From Deltaproteobacteria bacterium (GTDB lineage Bacteria > Desulfobacterota > Desulfarculia > JACQYL01), in the NCBI GenBank assembly GCA_016208165.1, contig JACQYL010000119.1, forward strand, positions 62,947 through 126,946: 64,000 nucleotides of DNA, written 5' to 3'. The notes under the pieces are model-generated. The model saw only the letters and a list, made by a program, of their open reading frames with translations. It made no database searches and had not been told where the DNA came from. This document shows, piece after piece, positions 45,468 through 55,317 of the stretch. Numbering within the stretch: the stretch's first letter is position 1; every line of letters starts with the position of its first letter. The translations under genes and the position numbers were made by a program.

Positions 45468-48400
45468 ATGGAAACGCAGAAAATAACGCTCTTCATAAAC
45501 GGAAAGACCATCGAAGTCCCGGAGGGCTGCACGGTCCTCGATGCGGCGGCGCGGGCGGGCGTCCGGATACCCACACTATGCAATGATGGAAGGCTGGCTC
45601 CGGCTGAAGCCTGCCGGTTCTGCCAGGTCGAAATCGAAGGAAACGAACGGCCGGTTACCGCCTGCTCGACAAAGGCGAGCCAAAACCTCTCCGTCACCAC
45701 CGAATCCCCGACCCTTATGCGAGATCGCAAGACGATCCTATCCCTGCTTCTCGAGGATCATTACGGGGACTGTTTTCCTCCTTGCAGCGAGCGCTGCCCG
45801 GCCAACATCGACATTCAGGGCTACCTGGCCCTCGTAGCGCGAGGACAGTATCTCGAGGCCTGCCGTCTGATTCGGCGCACCAATCCGCTTCCGCTTACCT
45901 GCGGCCGCGTATGCCCCCATCCATGTGAAGCCCAGTGTCGTCGAGGGAGAGTCGACGAACCGATCAATATCAACCATATCAAACGCTTTGCAAGTGATAT
46001 CGCCTACCGGACGCCGGAACTTCTCAACCCTCCCAGGGCCCCGCTCACCAACAAGCGAGTGGCCGTGATCGGCGGAGGACCGGCCGGGTTGACCGCGTCG
46101 TATTTTCTGGCGATGTACGGTCATTCACCCGTTGTTTTCGAAAGCATGCCGCGCTTGGGAGGTATGCTGAGGTACGGCATACCTGAATACCGTCTGCCCA
46201 AAGCCGTTCTCGATCGGGAAATCGATGCCGTTCTTCGAATGGGAGTGGAGGTCCGAACCGGCGTTTCCTGGCCCAAGGATCTCACGCTCGAAGGGCTGAT
46301 CCATCAGGGCTTTGACGCCGTGTTTCTCGCATTGGGCGCATGGACGAACCACAGGCTCGCCGTGGAAAACGAACATCTGTCGGGCGTATTTCCCGGCACC
46401 ATCTTCCTGAATGAGGTGGCCACCGGGCGAAAAACGGACATCGGGCGAAGGGTGGCCGTCATCGGCGGAGGAAATACGGCCATGGATTGCGCCCGTACGA
46501 GCCTGCGACTCGGTGCGGCAACCGTGACCGTATATTATCGTCGTTCGCGAAACGAAATGCCGGCCCAGGACATCGAAGTCGAGGAAGCGATGAGGGAAGG
46601 CGTCCGGATGGAATTCCTCACCGCACCGGAGAAGATTCTGGGGGACAACGGTCAGGTCACGGGCATGGAATTCGTGCGAATGGAACTCGTGGACGCCGGT
46701 CCTTCGAGCCGGCCCCGACCCCGGCCCATCCCCGGCTCTGAAGAACAGGTGGCTCTGGATACGATCATCGTTGCCATCGGGCAGACCCCTGAATCTCATC
46801 TCTTTGGGGAAGACTCCGGAACCCGGGCATTAAGCCTGGACAAACGTGGACTGGTTCAAGTGGACAGTCTGACGGGTCAGACCAGCATCGAAAACGTCTT
46901 TGCCGCCGGCGACCTCACCAGCGGACCGGCTACGGCCGTCGAAGCCATCGGATCAGGACGGCGGGCGGCGGAAGCTATCGACCGTTTTCTGCGGGGATTG
47001 CCCTTGACACCGCCGGCTCCGTTTCTGTTTTCAAAAGGCATTCTCAAAGAGGTGGACGAAGCGAATTTCGCGCAACGGGAGAAGATCCCCAGAGAGAAAA
47101 TGCCCGAACTACCCGTCGAGGATCGTGAAGGGAATTTCCGGGAGATCGAATTGGGTTTGACGGAAGAACAAGCCCGGACGGAAGCCAACCGATGTCTCTC
47201 CTGTGGATGCATGGCCTTTGCCGATTGCCGTATCCGGGATGTGGCCCATCTGCTCGGAGAAACCAAGAAACTTGTCCAAATAAAACCGACCCAGCCGTAT
47301 CGCATCCTGTCAGACCATCCTCACATTGTCATCGATGACAACAAATGCGTGGTGTGCCGCTTGTGTGAACGGGCTTGCGCGACCTACCACGGTCGTTACG
47401 CCGTAACCGTGGAGCTTGAACCGGTCGGACAGTTGGAGGTCTACCGTTCCCACCGGACTCGGATCAACCGTCAGTGCAACGACTGCGGTCTTTGTGTGAG
47501 CGTGTGCCCAACGGGAGCCCTCACGTACAAAACCCTCTGGTCCAAGCGGGGACCCTTCCCCGAGGAAAAGGCCGACACCGTGTGCAACCTGTGCTCGCTG
47601 GGATGCGGTCTCAGTGTGGCTTGCATTGGGGAACATACGTTGTCCATCGATTCTCCGGACCGTCCCCCGAACGTTGGACACCTGTGCGAGCGCGGACGAT
47701 TCGAGCTTTTGTCGTTGCGCGACGGAGATCGGCGGATCACTCGCCCTCTGGTGCGAAGGAACGGCCGCCTCGAGGAGGCGGGTTGGGATGAAGCCTTCGA
47801 CGCCATCGCCGGGAAGATCGGCGAACTGAAGCAAAGCGCAGGATCGAACGCCCTGGCGGGTCTGACGTTCGGGAGAGGCACTCTCGAGGAATTGTACCTG
47901 TTTGCCAAGCTCGTCCGAATCGGTCTGTTCACCGATCGTTTGGACATGGTGGGACCGGGCATGGAGCGGCCCTTTTCCAGGAAGTTTCTATCCGGAGTGA
48001 CCCCGCAACCATTTATGCCGCCTTACGACGAGATCGAAAAGCAGGACGTGGTGATCCTGTTCGGCCCCGCCCCGGAAAACGATCTTCGTCTCCTGGAACC
48101 GGCCTTGCATCGTCTCATTCAAAACGGTGGGAAGCTCATGTTGGCAGGCCGGGAAAACGGTCCTTTTCCGGAGTTCTCGGATCAGGCCGATGTTCGCAAG
48201 TTGCCCGGCGGACTCGCCGCCGTTCTGGAGGCGATTGGAGAAACGGGGGCATCCGACGCGATACACACGAACTCGAGCGAGCGGAAATCCATGATGTGCC
48301 TGGTGAGCGAGGCCGGCTTGACAGAACAGGATGTCGAACCGCTCAAGCGGCTGAACGAGCTGATGAGGAACCGCAGGGGAATGTGGGGCCTGATTCCCGC

Positions 48401-48950
48401 TGCTCCCAACGGCGCCGCCCTGTGGAAGGCCCCGCTGTCCCTGGTGTATCCCTGTGGCGATGACAAGCGGGAACGCAAAAACCGTTGCACTTTAAGAGAC
48501 TTGTGGGCGAGGGACCTTCCGGAGGTAGGGAGCGGTTCCGCGGACCGGATCCTGGCGGAACTTGAAGCCGGGCGCATAAAGGGCTTGGTGCTTCATTCCG
48601 GTCTCAACCCCGAAAAAGAGCGCATCTCCAACAGGCTGAGCGGAGCATTGAACCATCTCGATTTCCTCGTTCTGCTGACGTTCTGTCATGAACCCCTCGT
48701 GGAACACGCTCACGTAGTGTTGCCTCGATGCCTGTGCCTTGAAAGCGAGGGCGCGTTCGTCAGGGGCGACAGCCAAACAATCAGATGCTCTCCGGCCGCG
48801 GCGCCGCCAGCCGGGCTGCTTCCCGATTGGCGCGTTTTGGGTGAGATCCTGCAGCGTATGGATGGTCCGGCGCCCTTCGAAACCCTGGCCAAGGTGCAGG
48901 AAGAGATGAGCGTCCTCGAACGGGAAACAGGCGGGGGGGCACATGGTTGA
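45468..48950 (+). CDS. NuoG with inserted GltD-type FAD/NAD(P) module
   Basis: A 1160-residue fusion. Order: NuoG-type [2Fe-2S] domain (C38, C49, C52, C66); a HYGDCFPPCSERC Cys cluster; a GltD/NfnB-like Cys-rich and flavin module (about 95-600) with FAD loop GGGPAG at 202-207 and NAD(P) loop GGGNTAMD from 333, plus YRRSRNEMPAQD; two [4Fe-4S] motifs (CVVCRLCERAC from 627, CNDCGLCVSVC from 670); the MopB [4Fe-4S] site (C706-x2-C709-x3-C713); then a molybdopterin-like NuoG domain to the end (AHVVLPRCLCLESEGAFVRGD). It directly follows the NuoE/NuoF' gene. Together they look like a complex I input module in which NAD(P)H is oxidised at a GltD-type FAD. Confidence 0.88.
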   Translation: METQKITLFINGKTIEVPEGCTVLDAAARAGVRIPTLCNDGRLAPAEACRFCQVEIEGNERPVTACSTKASQNLSVTTESPTLMRDRKTILSLLLEDHYGDCFPPCSERCPANIDIQGYLALVARGQYLEACRLIRRTNPLPLTCGRVCPHPCEAQCRRGRVDEPININHIKRFASDIAYRTPELLNPPRAPLTNKRVAVIGGGPAGLTASYFLAMYGHSPVVFESMPRLGGMLRYGIPEYRLPKAVLDREIDAVLRMGVEVRTGVSWPKDLTLEGLIHQGFDAVFLALGAWTNHRLAVENEHLSGVFPGTIFLNEVATGRKTDIGRRVAVIGGGNTAMDCARTSLRLGAATVTVYYRRSRNEMPAQDIEVEEAMREGVRMEFLTAPEKILGDNGQVTGMEFVRMELVDAGPSSRPRPRPIPGSEEQVALDTIIVAIGQTPESHLFGEDSGTRALSLDKRGLVQVDSLTGQTSIENVFAAGDLTSGPATAVEAIGSGRRAAEAIDRFLRGLPLTPPAPFLFSKGILKEVDEANFAQREKIPREKMPELPVEDREGNFREIELGLTEEQARTEANRCLSCGCMAFADCRIRDVAHLLGETKKLVQIKPTQPYRILSDHPHIVIDDNKCVVCRLCERACATYHGRYAVTVELEPVGQLEVYRSHRTRINRQCNDCGLCVSVCPTGALTYKTLWSKRGPFPEEKADTVCNLCSLGCGLSVACIGEHTLSIDSPDRPPNVGHLCERGRFELLSLRDGDRRITRPLVRRNGRLEEAGWDEAFDAIAGKIGELKQSAGSNALAGLTFGRGTLEELYLFAKLVRIGLFTDRLDMVGPGMERPFSRKFLSGVTPQPFMPPYDEIEKQDVVILFGPAPENDLRLLEPALHRLIQNGGKLMLAGRENGPFPEFSDQADVRKLPGGLAAVLEAIGETGASDAIHTNSSERKSMMCLVSEAGLTEQDVEPLKRLNELMRNRRGMWGLIPAAPNGAALWKAPLSLVYPCGDDKRERKNRCTLRDLWARDLPEVGSGSADRILAELEAGRIKGLVLHSGLNPEKERISNRLSGALNHLDFLVLLTFCHEPLVEHAHVVLPRCLCLESEGAFVRGDSQTIRCSPAAAPPAGLLPDWRVLGEILQRMDGPAPFETLAKVQEEMSVLERETGGGAHG

Positions 48951-49104
48951 CAGCAAAGAATGGGCTTTGGAAGAACTGGAGCAAGCCAACACCATTTATG
49001 AACCATACGAAGTGACCAACGGCCTGCAGTTGCTCTATGTCATTTGCTGGTTCATCGAGATCGCCGTGATTTCTTATGCGGCGTTCCGTTTTTTTTCGTC
49101 CTGA
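48943..49104 (+). CDS. 53-residue single-helix membrane protein at the end of nuo operon
   Basis: A small protein overlapping the end of the NuoG/GltD gene by 8 nt. It starts MVDSKEWALEELEQANTIYE, an acidic amphipathic N-terminus, and continues into one membrane helix (LLYVICWFIEIAVISYAAF). The start sits next to GGGGGG-rich sequence inside the preceding gene. The overlap and conserved-looking composition argue that it is real. It could be an accessory subunit tethering the unusual input module to the membrane. I do not recognise a family. Confidence 0.6.
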   Translation: MVDSKEWALEELEQANTIYEPYEVTNGLQLLYVICWFIEIAVISYAAFRFFSS

Positions 49105-49110
49105 TTAGCG

Positions 49111-49138
49111 GTAGGGGCGTATTGCAATACGCCCCTAC
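49111..49138. repeat. 28-bp perfect palindrome after nuo operon
   Basis: Arms GTAGGGGCGTATTG (49111-49124) and CAATACGCCCCTAC (49125-49138) are exact reverse complements. The GTAGGGGCG...CGCCCCTAC ends are typical of a widely dispersed bacterial hairpin repeat. It lies 6 bp after the last gene of the operon and may act as a terminator or mRNA-stabilising element. Confidence 0.7.
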
Positions 49139-49346
49139 ATTACGACACGGCGGACCACGTGGGACATGGTCAAACCCCATACCAACAATTGGAGAGGGCC
49201 CGGAAAATCCGGACCGTTTTCACTATTTCATCCGCTCCGCCGAACGCGGTGCGATAACGCTCGAAAAGTTCAGGAGGGGTGTTCGAGGGGAACCCTTTAC
49301 AAAGGATCCCGTCGAGTATTCCTTACAATGATGCGGCTCCTTCGGT

Positions 49347-49922
49347 CTATTGAGCCGGAAACCGGTTTTTGTGGAGCCAACTGAATTCCGGCCTTCTGGG
49401 ACCGAAGGGGTTCTTGTCCCGGGCATACCCTTCCTCTCCCGGCACGCCGATTTTCAGCACGGCGGTGAGCTCCCAATCCTCGGGAATACCCAGAAGCTTT
49501 TCAGCGGTCTTTTTGTCTTCATCCCAATAGAGAACGATTCCGGACCCCAGCCCTTCGGCTACGGCGGCGAGTGTTATGTTTTCAATGCAAAGCCAAAGGC
49601 TGCGTTCCCAGTCGACCTTGTTGCACACGGCCACAATGCCGGCGTTCTTAAAGGACTCCCTCTGGGCTATTCCGGCCTTCTCCAGCTTCGGTCGTTTGGC
49701 GGGATCCTTCAGCGGCGTTCTCATCGTCTGCTCGTACTTCAGCTCCGCCAGGCGATCGATGGTCGAAGGCTCCTCCACAAGGATGAATTCCCAGAGCTGC
49801 TTGTTGAGTGCCGAAGGAGCCTTTGTCCCGGCCAGGATGATCTTACGCAATTGCTCCTCCGTGGCCCCCGCTTTATACACCCGGATCGTTCGCCTCTTTT
49901 CTATGGCCTCGTACAGATCCAT
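49347..49922 (-). CDS. Nitroreductase-family flavoprotein
   Basis: A 191-residue FMN-dependent nitroreductase-like protein. It starts MDLYEAIEKRRTIRVYKAGAT with the conserved RRTIR phosphate-binding segment, then APSALNKQLWEFILVEE, and later GLGSGIVLYWDE and DWELTAVLKIGVPGE. The ATG at 49922, with GGAGG 5 nt upstream, is preferred over one at 49934. The start lies inside the out-of-frame end of a VOC remnant. The substrate is unknown. Confidence 0.88.
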   Translation of the reverse strand: MDLYEAIEKRRTIRVYKAGATEEQLRKIILAGTKAPSALNKQLWEFILVEEPSTIDRLAELKYEQTMRTPLKDPAKRPKLEKAGIAQRESFKNAGIVAVCNKVDWERSLWLCIENITLAAVAEGLGSGIVLYWDEDKKTAEKLLGIPEDWELTAVLKIGVPGEEGYARDKNPFGPRRPEFSWLHKNRFPAQ

Positions 49923-50070
49923 GCGTTCCTCCATGGTAAGTTCCGGTTTCTTTCGCTTGCCCGTTTTCAAACATTTCCTTTTCCATGCCGAGCACGTCGG
50001 AATAGAAGCAGTCGGCAGCATCCGGATGTCTTACGGTTAACATCAAATGATCCGGCCGTTCGATCTTCAT
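49873..50070 (-). pseudogene. VOC/glyoxalase-family remnant
   Basis: A 65-residue open frame whose first 35 residues match the start of vicinal-oxygen-chelate proteins (MKIERPDHLMLTVRHPDAAD, then FYSDVLGMEKEMF). After that the frame runs out of register through the nitroreductase start and ends. The metal-binding second half is missing, so it looks like a deletion that joined a VOC gene to the nitroreductase. Confidence 0.55.
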
Positions 50071-50182
50071 GCGTCTCGTTCCTGTCGCAGAGAACAGCCC
50101 TAACCGCCGGCAACGCCCTTTACTCGATAATGAGCCAAGGATCGTTCTCTCAGGCGCCTGACTCTTTTCAGGCCAATCCGAG

Positions 50183-50611
50183 TTAGTCTTTCTCTCTCTC
50201 GATCAACACCGCCCGGGCCTCGATCAGCTTTCGGTAGTACCGCAATACCTTGTCGCCATCCCCCTTCTTCGTGGCTTTCAGGAGATCTCCCTCGAGTTCC
50301 GCCACTTCGAGCCGCGGATAGTAATCCAGCATCTCCTTCAAGTGCGCCAGGACGATTTTTCCCGTCAGGATGGGATGGTTGTTGGTCACATTGGCATCCG
50401 GAAAGCTCAATCCGTGCTCGAGTTCCACCTCGAGCCCCATCTTGAACTCCTCCACCGGAATCCGGCCCGTTTCCCCGCCGACTTCGGCCTGAATCACCTT
50501 AGCCTCCTCGAGTTGAACCTCCGCCTTGGCCAGCTTCGTCCAGTCCCGAATCCCGAGTTCCCGACAAACCCGCTGCACTTCTTCCTTTGTGATGTATTCC
50601 GGTAATACCAT
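50183..50611 (-). CDS. DUF5661-like protein
   Basis: A 142-residue soluble protein. It resembles the DUF5661 pattern: EEFKMGLEVELEHGL, followed by ANVTNNHPILTGKIVLAHLKEMLDYYPRL. I chose the ATG at 50611, which has GGAGG upstream; the longer frame is unsupported. An HTH-like segment (ITKEEVQRVCRELGIRDW) forms the N-terminus. The function is unknown. Confidence 0.7.
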   Translation of the reverse strand: MVLPEYITKEEVQRVCRELGIRDWTKLAKAEVQLEEAKVIQAEVGGETGRIPVEEFKMGLEVELEHGLSFPDANVTNNHPILTGKIVLAHLKEMLDYYPRLEVAELEGDLLKATKKGDGDKVLRYYRKLIEARAVLIEREKD

Positions 50612-50770
50612 CACTGCCTCCTCGCGTATTGTCTTGCGTTTCCTAATCAGCCTGGATTCGTGTTGCTTTCGTCTATTTGATAGGGAGCGACCACGCACTG
50701 AACATTCGATCTGAGGGAGAACGTACAAGATACCTCCCTCTTGCGGATGATGTTACGTCTATTTCAGCGG

Positions 50771-51280
50771 TTAAACAACAGCCGCATTCACTTCTCGAAT
50801 CTTCAGATTTCTAAAGGCCTTGGCAGGATGCTGGTGGCCAAGGTATGACATGGGCGATTCATTCACATGGGTAGCCGCCTCGAAGGGCGACAGCCCTCGG
50901 CTTCTCAGATAATACTTCGTTTGGAGGATGAGTTCGTTCATGGATCCCAGGACGCTTCGATCTCCGCTCTTGGAAAAGCTGACCTCGTTCATCCGCGGCT
51001 CGATGAATCGTCGAAAGAAAAACTCGTTGCCATCGCCGGCCATGAAGTCGTGCATATAACTGAAAGACTCCCTTAAAAAGCTGTTGTGGCCGGTGACGCC
51101 TCGTCCGGGGAACACGATCGAGTAGAGCGAGGGTGTGTTTGTGAGAATGATATATTGAACTCTCTCGACGGTGAACAGGTGACCGGTCCAGTCTGCAAAA
51201 GGATTCACGTCGGGAGGAAGACAACTCGTGGGCGTCTCCCCGATCTTTTTCGCGAGTTTCTGCGTTAGCCGAAAAATCAT
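50771..51280 (-). CDS. DUF6933-like protein
   Basis: A 169-residue soluble protein opening MIFRLTQKLAKKIG, then NPFADWTGHLFTVERVQYIILTN, the pattern I associate with DUF6933. These proteins often sit near small accessory genes and have no assigned function. No membrane helix or catalytic motif is visible. Confidence 0.7.
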   Translation of the reverse strand: MIFRLTQKLAKKIGETPTSCLPPDVNPFADWTGHLFTVERVQYIILTNTPSLYSIVFPGRGVTGHNSFLRESFSYMHDFMAGDGNEFFFRRFIEPRMNEVSFSKSGDRSVLGSMNELILQTKYYLRSRGLSPFEAATHVNESPMSYLGHQHPAKAFRNLKIREVNAAVV

Positions 51281-51737
51281 GTGTAGACCCTCCGATCTGA
51301 TGTCCAGAGCAGAATGGAGTGTACCACAGGTTCGTCCTCAGCACCACTCTATAGGCCATCCTGTGAATCGTGGTTCCAATGCCCGTTCCGTTGCCACATT
51401 CTATAAAAAGGCTTTTACAGTATGGAAAAAAAGCCGACAGCCCGCCATTGAAAAACCGATTTTCCGGCGCCGATACGGGACGAAAACCCTCTTGTCTTCA
51501 GTACGTTACACAACACACCCCCAGACCCCTCTCTTGGCACATCCGTTGCCTCTTCTCTCCCTAACTCTTGCCGTTCCCGGGACATGGAATTGACGGATCG
51601 TCCCGGCGTGGAACCGGAAGCTGCGATAGTACTTGTTGCTACGAAAGAATTCCGGGGTGAATCACTGGAAGGGAACGAACGCCCCCTGAACGTTCAGAAA
51701 GAGGACACGTCGGTTATTACCAAATGCGGAGGACATT
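51281..51737. other. Divergent region before the transporter gene
   Basis: No gene seen. An AT-richer patch near 51395-51430 (including CTATAAAAAGG) may hold the transporter promoter, but no -35/-10 pair at good spacing was found. GGAGGACATT precedes the transporter start. Confidence 0.35.
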
Positions 51738-53390
51738 ATGAAGCACCATTCGGAAGTTGCAGGAAATCCCGGAGCCGGCATATGGGCGAGCAGGCCGGGA
51801 TACAAACCTGTTTTACTGTTGATCGCAGCACTCGCATTTGCAGTTTTGGTTATCCTGCCACCGCCCCAGAGCATGCTCGACCTGGTAAGCCGGGTCGATC
51901 CGTCGGGCTACAAGCTGTCCCAGGGATGCCAGACCATCACGGACAGTATCAACAAAAAGCTCCGCCCCAATGTTTCGAAACAGGAGCAGGCGGGTGAAGA
52001 GGGAACGCATGGTTCCGGAGAGTTACTCACAAATGAAGACACGGCGCGGATGGCTAAAGTCATGCTGGCCATCTTTGTTGTGGCCGTATTTCTCTGGGGA
52101 ACGGAAGCCCTGCCCATCGGCGCGACGGATCTTCTGGTGGGCGTGTTTTTGTATCTGTTCGCCATACTGCCCATCAACGACATCTCGAAGGCTTACATGA
52201 CGGACGCCGTGTTTTTCATCTTCGGGATCCTCGTTGTGGCCGTCGGTGTCGGGAAGACGGGTCTGGACAAACGCATAGGCCTGATTCTGCTAAGCCGCAT
52301 CAAAAACGCCAAGGCTTTTTCATTCTTCTTTCTGCCGTTCCTCCCGATGGCGGCCAGCTTCCTCTCCGAGCACGCGCTTGTAGCGCTTCTCATTCCCGTA
52401 CTTATGGGCGTGTATAAGGTGACGTGTAAGATAAACGGCGTCGAGAAAGACCGGGCCCTGGCCGTTTTCCTGTTGCTCGGTATCTGCTTCGCAGCGAATC
52501 ATGGAGGTCCGGGATCGCCCGCGGCAGGGGGAAGAAACGCGATCATGGTAGGCTACCTGATGGACTACGGAACTAGCATTTCCTTCCTGAGCTGGATGAA
52601 GTATGGAATGCCTTTTGTGCCGGTGACGGCGCTGTTTATTGGCGCTTACATGTATATTCGCTGCAAGCCGAAACTCCGGGTTCCGGACTTCAATCCCAGT
52701 GAAATCGTGAAAGCGGAAGTGGCCAGAATGCCCAAATTCGGGGGAAAAGAGGCCTTGATGGCCATCATTTTGGTCCTTCTGGTGGCGGCGTGGGTCATCC
52801 TCGGCGAAGAGTCCGGTCTCGGGGGACCTACCCTGTACGCCGTCATGGCTATGTTCCTGTGCCGTATTATCACCTGGGACGATATCCAGGAAGGTGTGGC
52901 CCTTGACGTGGTCGGACTGTACGCTGCGGCCTCCGCCATGGGAGTCGGCCTCAAGTTTACCGGCGGCGCACTTTGGATGGCCGAAGGCTTTGTGAACCTT
53001 TTGCCGGATTTCATGTCCAAAGGAGACATGCTGGCCGTGGGGGTGAGTATACTTACCGGAACCATGACCAACTTCATGAGCGACGGCGCCACGGTGGCCG
53101 CGTTGGGGCCCATCGTCCTTCCCATGGCCACCCTGGCTCAGGTTCACGTGTGGAAGGTCGGTCTGGCATGCGCGTTTTCGTCTTCCTTTGCCAACTTCCT
53201 GGTAGTGGGCACTCCCAACAACGCCATTGCCTTCGGCATGGGAAGAGATCCGGAGACCGGGGAGAGGCTGTTGAGCGTAATGGATTTTATTAAATACGGC
53301 CTGCCCGTAACGATTCTTGCGTGGCTTGTTCTCTGGTTCTGGACCATTTTCGGATACTGGCGGTTCATGTCGTGGCCCGCAATTAACTAG
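51738..53390 (+). CDS. DASS/SLC13-family anion symporter
   Basis: A 550-residue membrane transporter of the divalent anion:Na+ symporter family, whose members carry dicarboxylates or sulfate. About twelve helices are predicted. Family features are TEALPIGATDLLVGVFLYL near residue 120, NHGGPGSPAAGGRNAIMVGYL (substrate/Na+ hairpin) and FANFLVVGTPNNAIAFGMG (second hairpin with a PNNAI motif). A 70-residue soluble insert after helix 1 is unusual. It is followed by a sensor kinase and two receivers, suggesting regulated uptake. Confidence 0.88.
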   Translation: MKHHSEVAGNPGAGIWASRPGYKPVLLLIAALAFAVLVILPPPQSMLDLVSRVDPSGYKLSQGCQTITDSINKKLRPNVSKQEQAGEEGTHGSGELLTNEDTARMAKVMLAIFVVAVFLWGTEALPIGATDLLVGVFLYLFAILPINDISKAYMTDAVFFIFGILVVAVGVGKTGLDKRIGLILLSRIKNAKAFSFFFLPFLPMAASFLSEHALVALLIPVLMGVYKVTCKINGVEKDRALAVFLLLGICFAANHGGPGSPAAGGRNAIMVGYLMDYGTSISFLSWMKYGMPFVPVTALFIGAYMYIRCKPKLRVPDFNPSEIVKAEVARMPKFGGKEALMAIILVLLVAAWVILGEESGLGGPTLYAVMAMFLCRIITWDDIQEGVALDVVGLYAAASAMGVGLKFTGGALWMAEGFVNLLPDFMSKGDMLAVGVSILTGTMTNFMSDGATVAALGPIVLPMATLAQVHVWKVGLACAFSSSFANFLVVGTPNNAIAFGMGRDPETGERLLSVMDFIKYGLPVTILAWLVLWFWTIFGYWRFMSWPAIN

Positions 53391-53531
53391 GCCTGGCGGA
53401 TCCCTCCCAAATACGGAGGGATCCAGGGGCGGGCCGCGTCCGTTCGAGGGCTTTCACCCGAGCCTGTGACCGGACAACGGCCGGCCCCCGAGATCGAGAC
53501 CAATTGCATTGCAGCGACAGGACAACAGCGC

Positions 53532-55193
53532 ATGAAGACATCATTGTACATCAGCCTTCAGAGAAAGATGATGTTCATAACCTCGCTGGTCTCCCTGGCG
53601 CCGATCCTAATCCTGGGAGGCACCATCTTCTACCAGTTCAGCCAGATGTACAGAGAGAAGATCGAGGAGCAGATCGAGTACAGGGCGAGAACACAGGCAG
53701 AGGCTTTGGATTTGTTTCTGAAAGAGCGAACCGCCATTCTAGCGGCTATGGCGGACACGCATTCCTTCCAGTATATGTCTGAAGGAAAACATCTTTCGGA
53801 AATCTTCGAAGTGATGAATCGTCGGGCCGGCGCTTTCGTTGACCTCGGCATCATCGACAGCGCCGGCCAGCATCTCGCCTACGTAGGGCCTTACGACCTT
53901 GTAGGATTGAACTACTATCAACAGCCGTGGTTTGGCGAAGTGGTGAGCAAGGGCATCTACATCAGCGACGTCTATTTGGGATATCGCCGGTTGCCTCATT
54001 TCATTATCGCGGTTCGCCGGCAGGAGAACCAAAACACCTGGATCCTCCGGGCCACCATAGATCCCGACATCTTCGGGAACATTGTCAGAGCCGGGCGCGC
54101 CGGGAAAACGGGAGACGCGTACATCATCAACAAGGAAGGGATCTTCCAGACCGATCGGCGTTTCGGCAGTGGTATCCTGACCTCCTCGGATCTGGACCCG
54201 TCCCGATTCGGCTCGCGAACCACGATAATCGAGAAGAGAAACGGACTCGGTGAGAATCGCCTGTACGCGGGCACCTGGCTGGAAAACGGCAAATGGCTTT
54301 CCGTCATCAGCCAGGAAATTACCGAGGAGATGAGCGGTCTCTTTGCCACCCGAAACGCCGTCATCGCGATCATCGTTTGTGGTATTCTGGCGATCGTTGC
54401 GACCACGTTTATCACGACCCGCTTGACCCTCAACCGGTTTCGGGAGGCGGACAAGAAGTTGAACGAGTTGAACGCGCAACTCGTCCAGTCCGACAAGCTG
54501 GCCGCCCTGGGGAAAATGGCGGCGGGCGTGGCTCATGAAATCAACAATCCGCTGGCGGTGATACTGCAGAAAACCGGTTGGATGGAGGATTTACTGACCG
54601 AAGAGGAGTTCCAGGGCAGCAAGAACCTGAAAGAGTATATCACCTCCGTGAAAAAAATAGAGGAGCATGTGGATCGCGCCCGAAAAGTGGTGCACGGAAT
54701 GCTGGGTTACGCAAGGAGGATGGAACCGAAGCTGGAGGATGTGGATGTCAACCAAGTCATCGTTCAAACCATTTCCCTTCTCGACTACGTCGCCCGGCTC
54801 AGAAACATCCGGATCCAGACGGAATTGGCCCAGGACATGCCCGTAACCGCAAGCGATCAAGCACAGCTCCAGCAGGTATTTTTCAATCTCATCACCAACG
54901 CCATTGATGCTATAGAGAAGGATGGATGGGTCCGAATCACCACGCGTAAGGACGACTCCAATATCCAAGTGGATATCGAAGATAACGGCCCCGGCATGTC
55001 GGATGATATCCAAAAGAGGGTATTCGATCCGTTTTTCACCACCAAAGAGCCCGGCAAAGGCACCGGTTTAGGGCTGTGGGTCACCTATAACATCATGGAA
55101 AAGATGGGCGGCCACGTGACGGTAAAAAGCAGGAAAGGCGAAGGCACAACATTTTCGGTTAACATCCCGATGGTTGTTCCTCAGAAAAAATAG
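53532..55193 (+). CDS. dCache-type membrane sensor histidine kinase
   Basis: A 553-residue kinase. Helix 1 (about 12-32) and helix 2 (about 276-300) flank a periplasmic region with Cache-domain features ([21 protein letters not shown]). Cytoplasmic parts are a short coiled coil, HisKA with H335 in [18 protein letters not shown], and HATPase with N box [14 protein letters not shown]1 DIEDNGPGM and G2 [14 protein letters not shown]. The ATG at 53532 is chosen over an upstream GTG because the first membrane helix follows directly. Two receiver proteins downstream are likely partners. Confidence 0.88.
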   Translation: MKTSLYISLQRKMMFITSLVSLAPILILGGTIFYQFSQMYREKIEEQIEYRARTQAEALDLFLKERTAILAAMADTHSFQYMSEGKHLSEIFEVMNRRAGAFVDLGIIDSAGQHLAYVGPYDLVGLNYYQQPWFGEVVSKGIYISDVYLGYRRLPHFIIAVRRQENQNTWILRATIDPDIFGNIVRAGRAGKTGDAYIINKEGIFQTDRRFGSGILTSSDLDPSRFGSRTTIIEKRNGLGENRLYAGTWLENGKWLSVISQEITEEMSGLFATRNAVIAIIVCGILAIVATTFITTRLTLNRFREADKKLNELNAQLVQSDKLAALGKMAAGVAHEINNPLAVILQKTGWMEDLLTEEEFQGSKNLKEYITSVKKIEEHVDRARKVVHGMLGYARRMEPKLEDVDVNQVIVQTISLLDYVARLRNIRIQTELAQDMPVTASDQAQLQQVFFNLITNAIDAIEKDGWVRITTRKDDSNIQVDIEDNGPGMSDDIQKRVFDPFFTTKEPGKGTGLGLWVTYNIMEKMGGHVTVKSRKGEGTTFSVNIPMVVPQKK

Positions 55194-55317
55194 AAAGACG
55201 CCAACAGACGATCGTCGCCAAAACTGTTCGGCCGAAGCTCATCGAGCCCGGGGCTTAAGAATCGCAATCGATCGGTATTAAATAAAATATTCGCACTGCT
55301 TAGCAGAGGAGGTTCAA

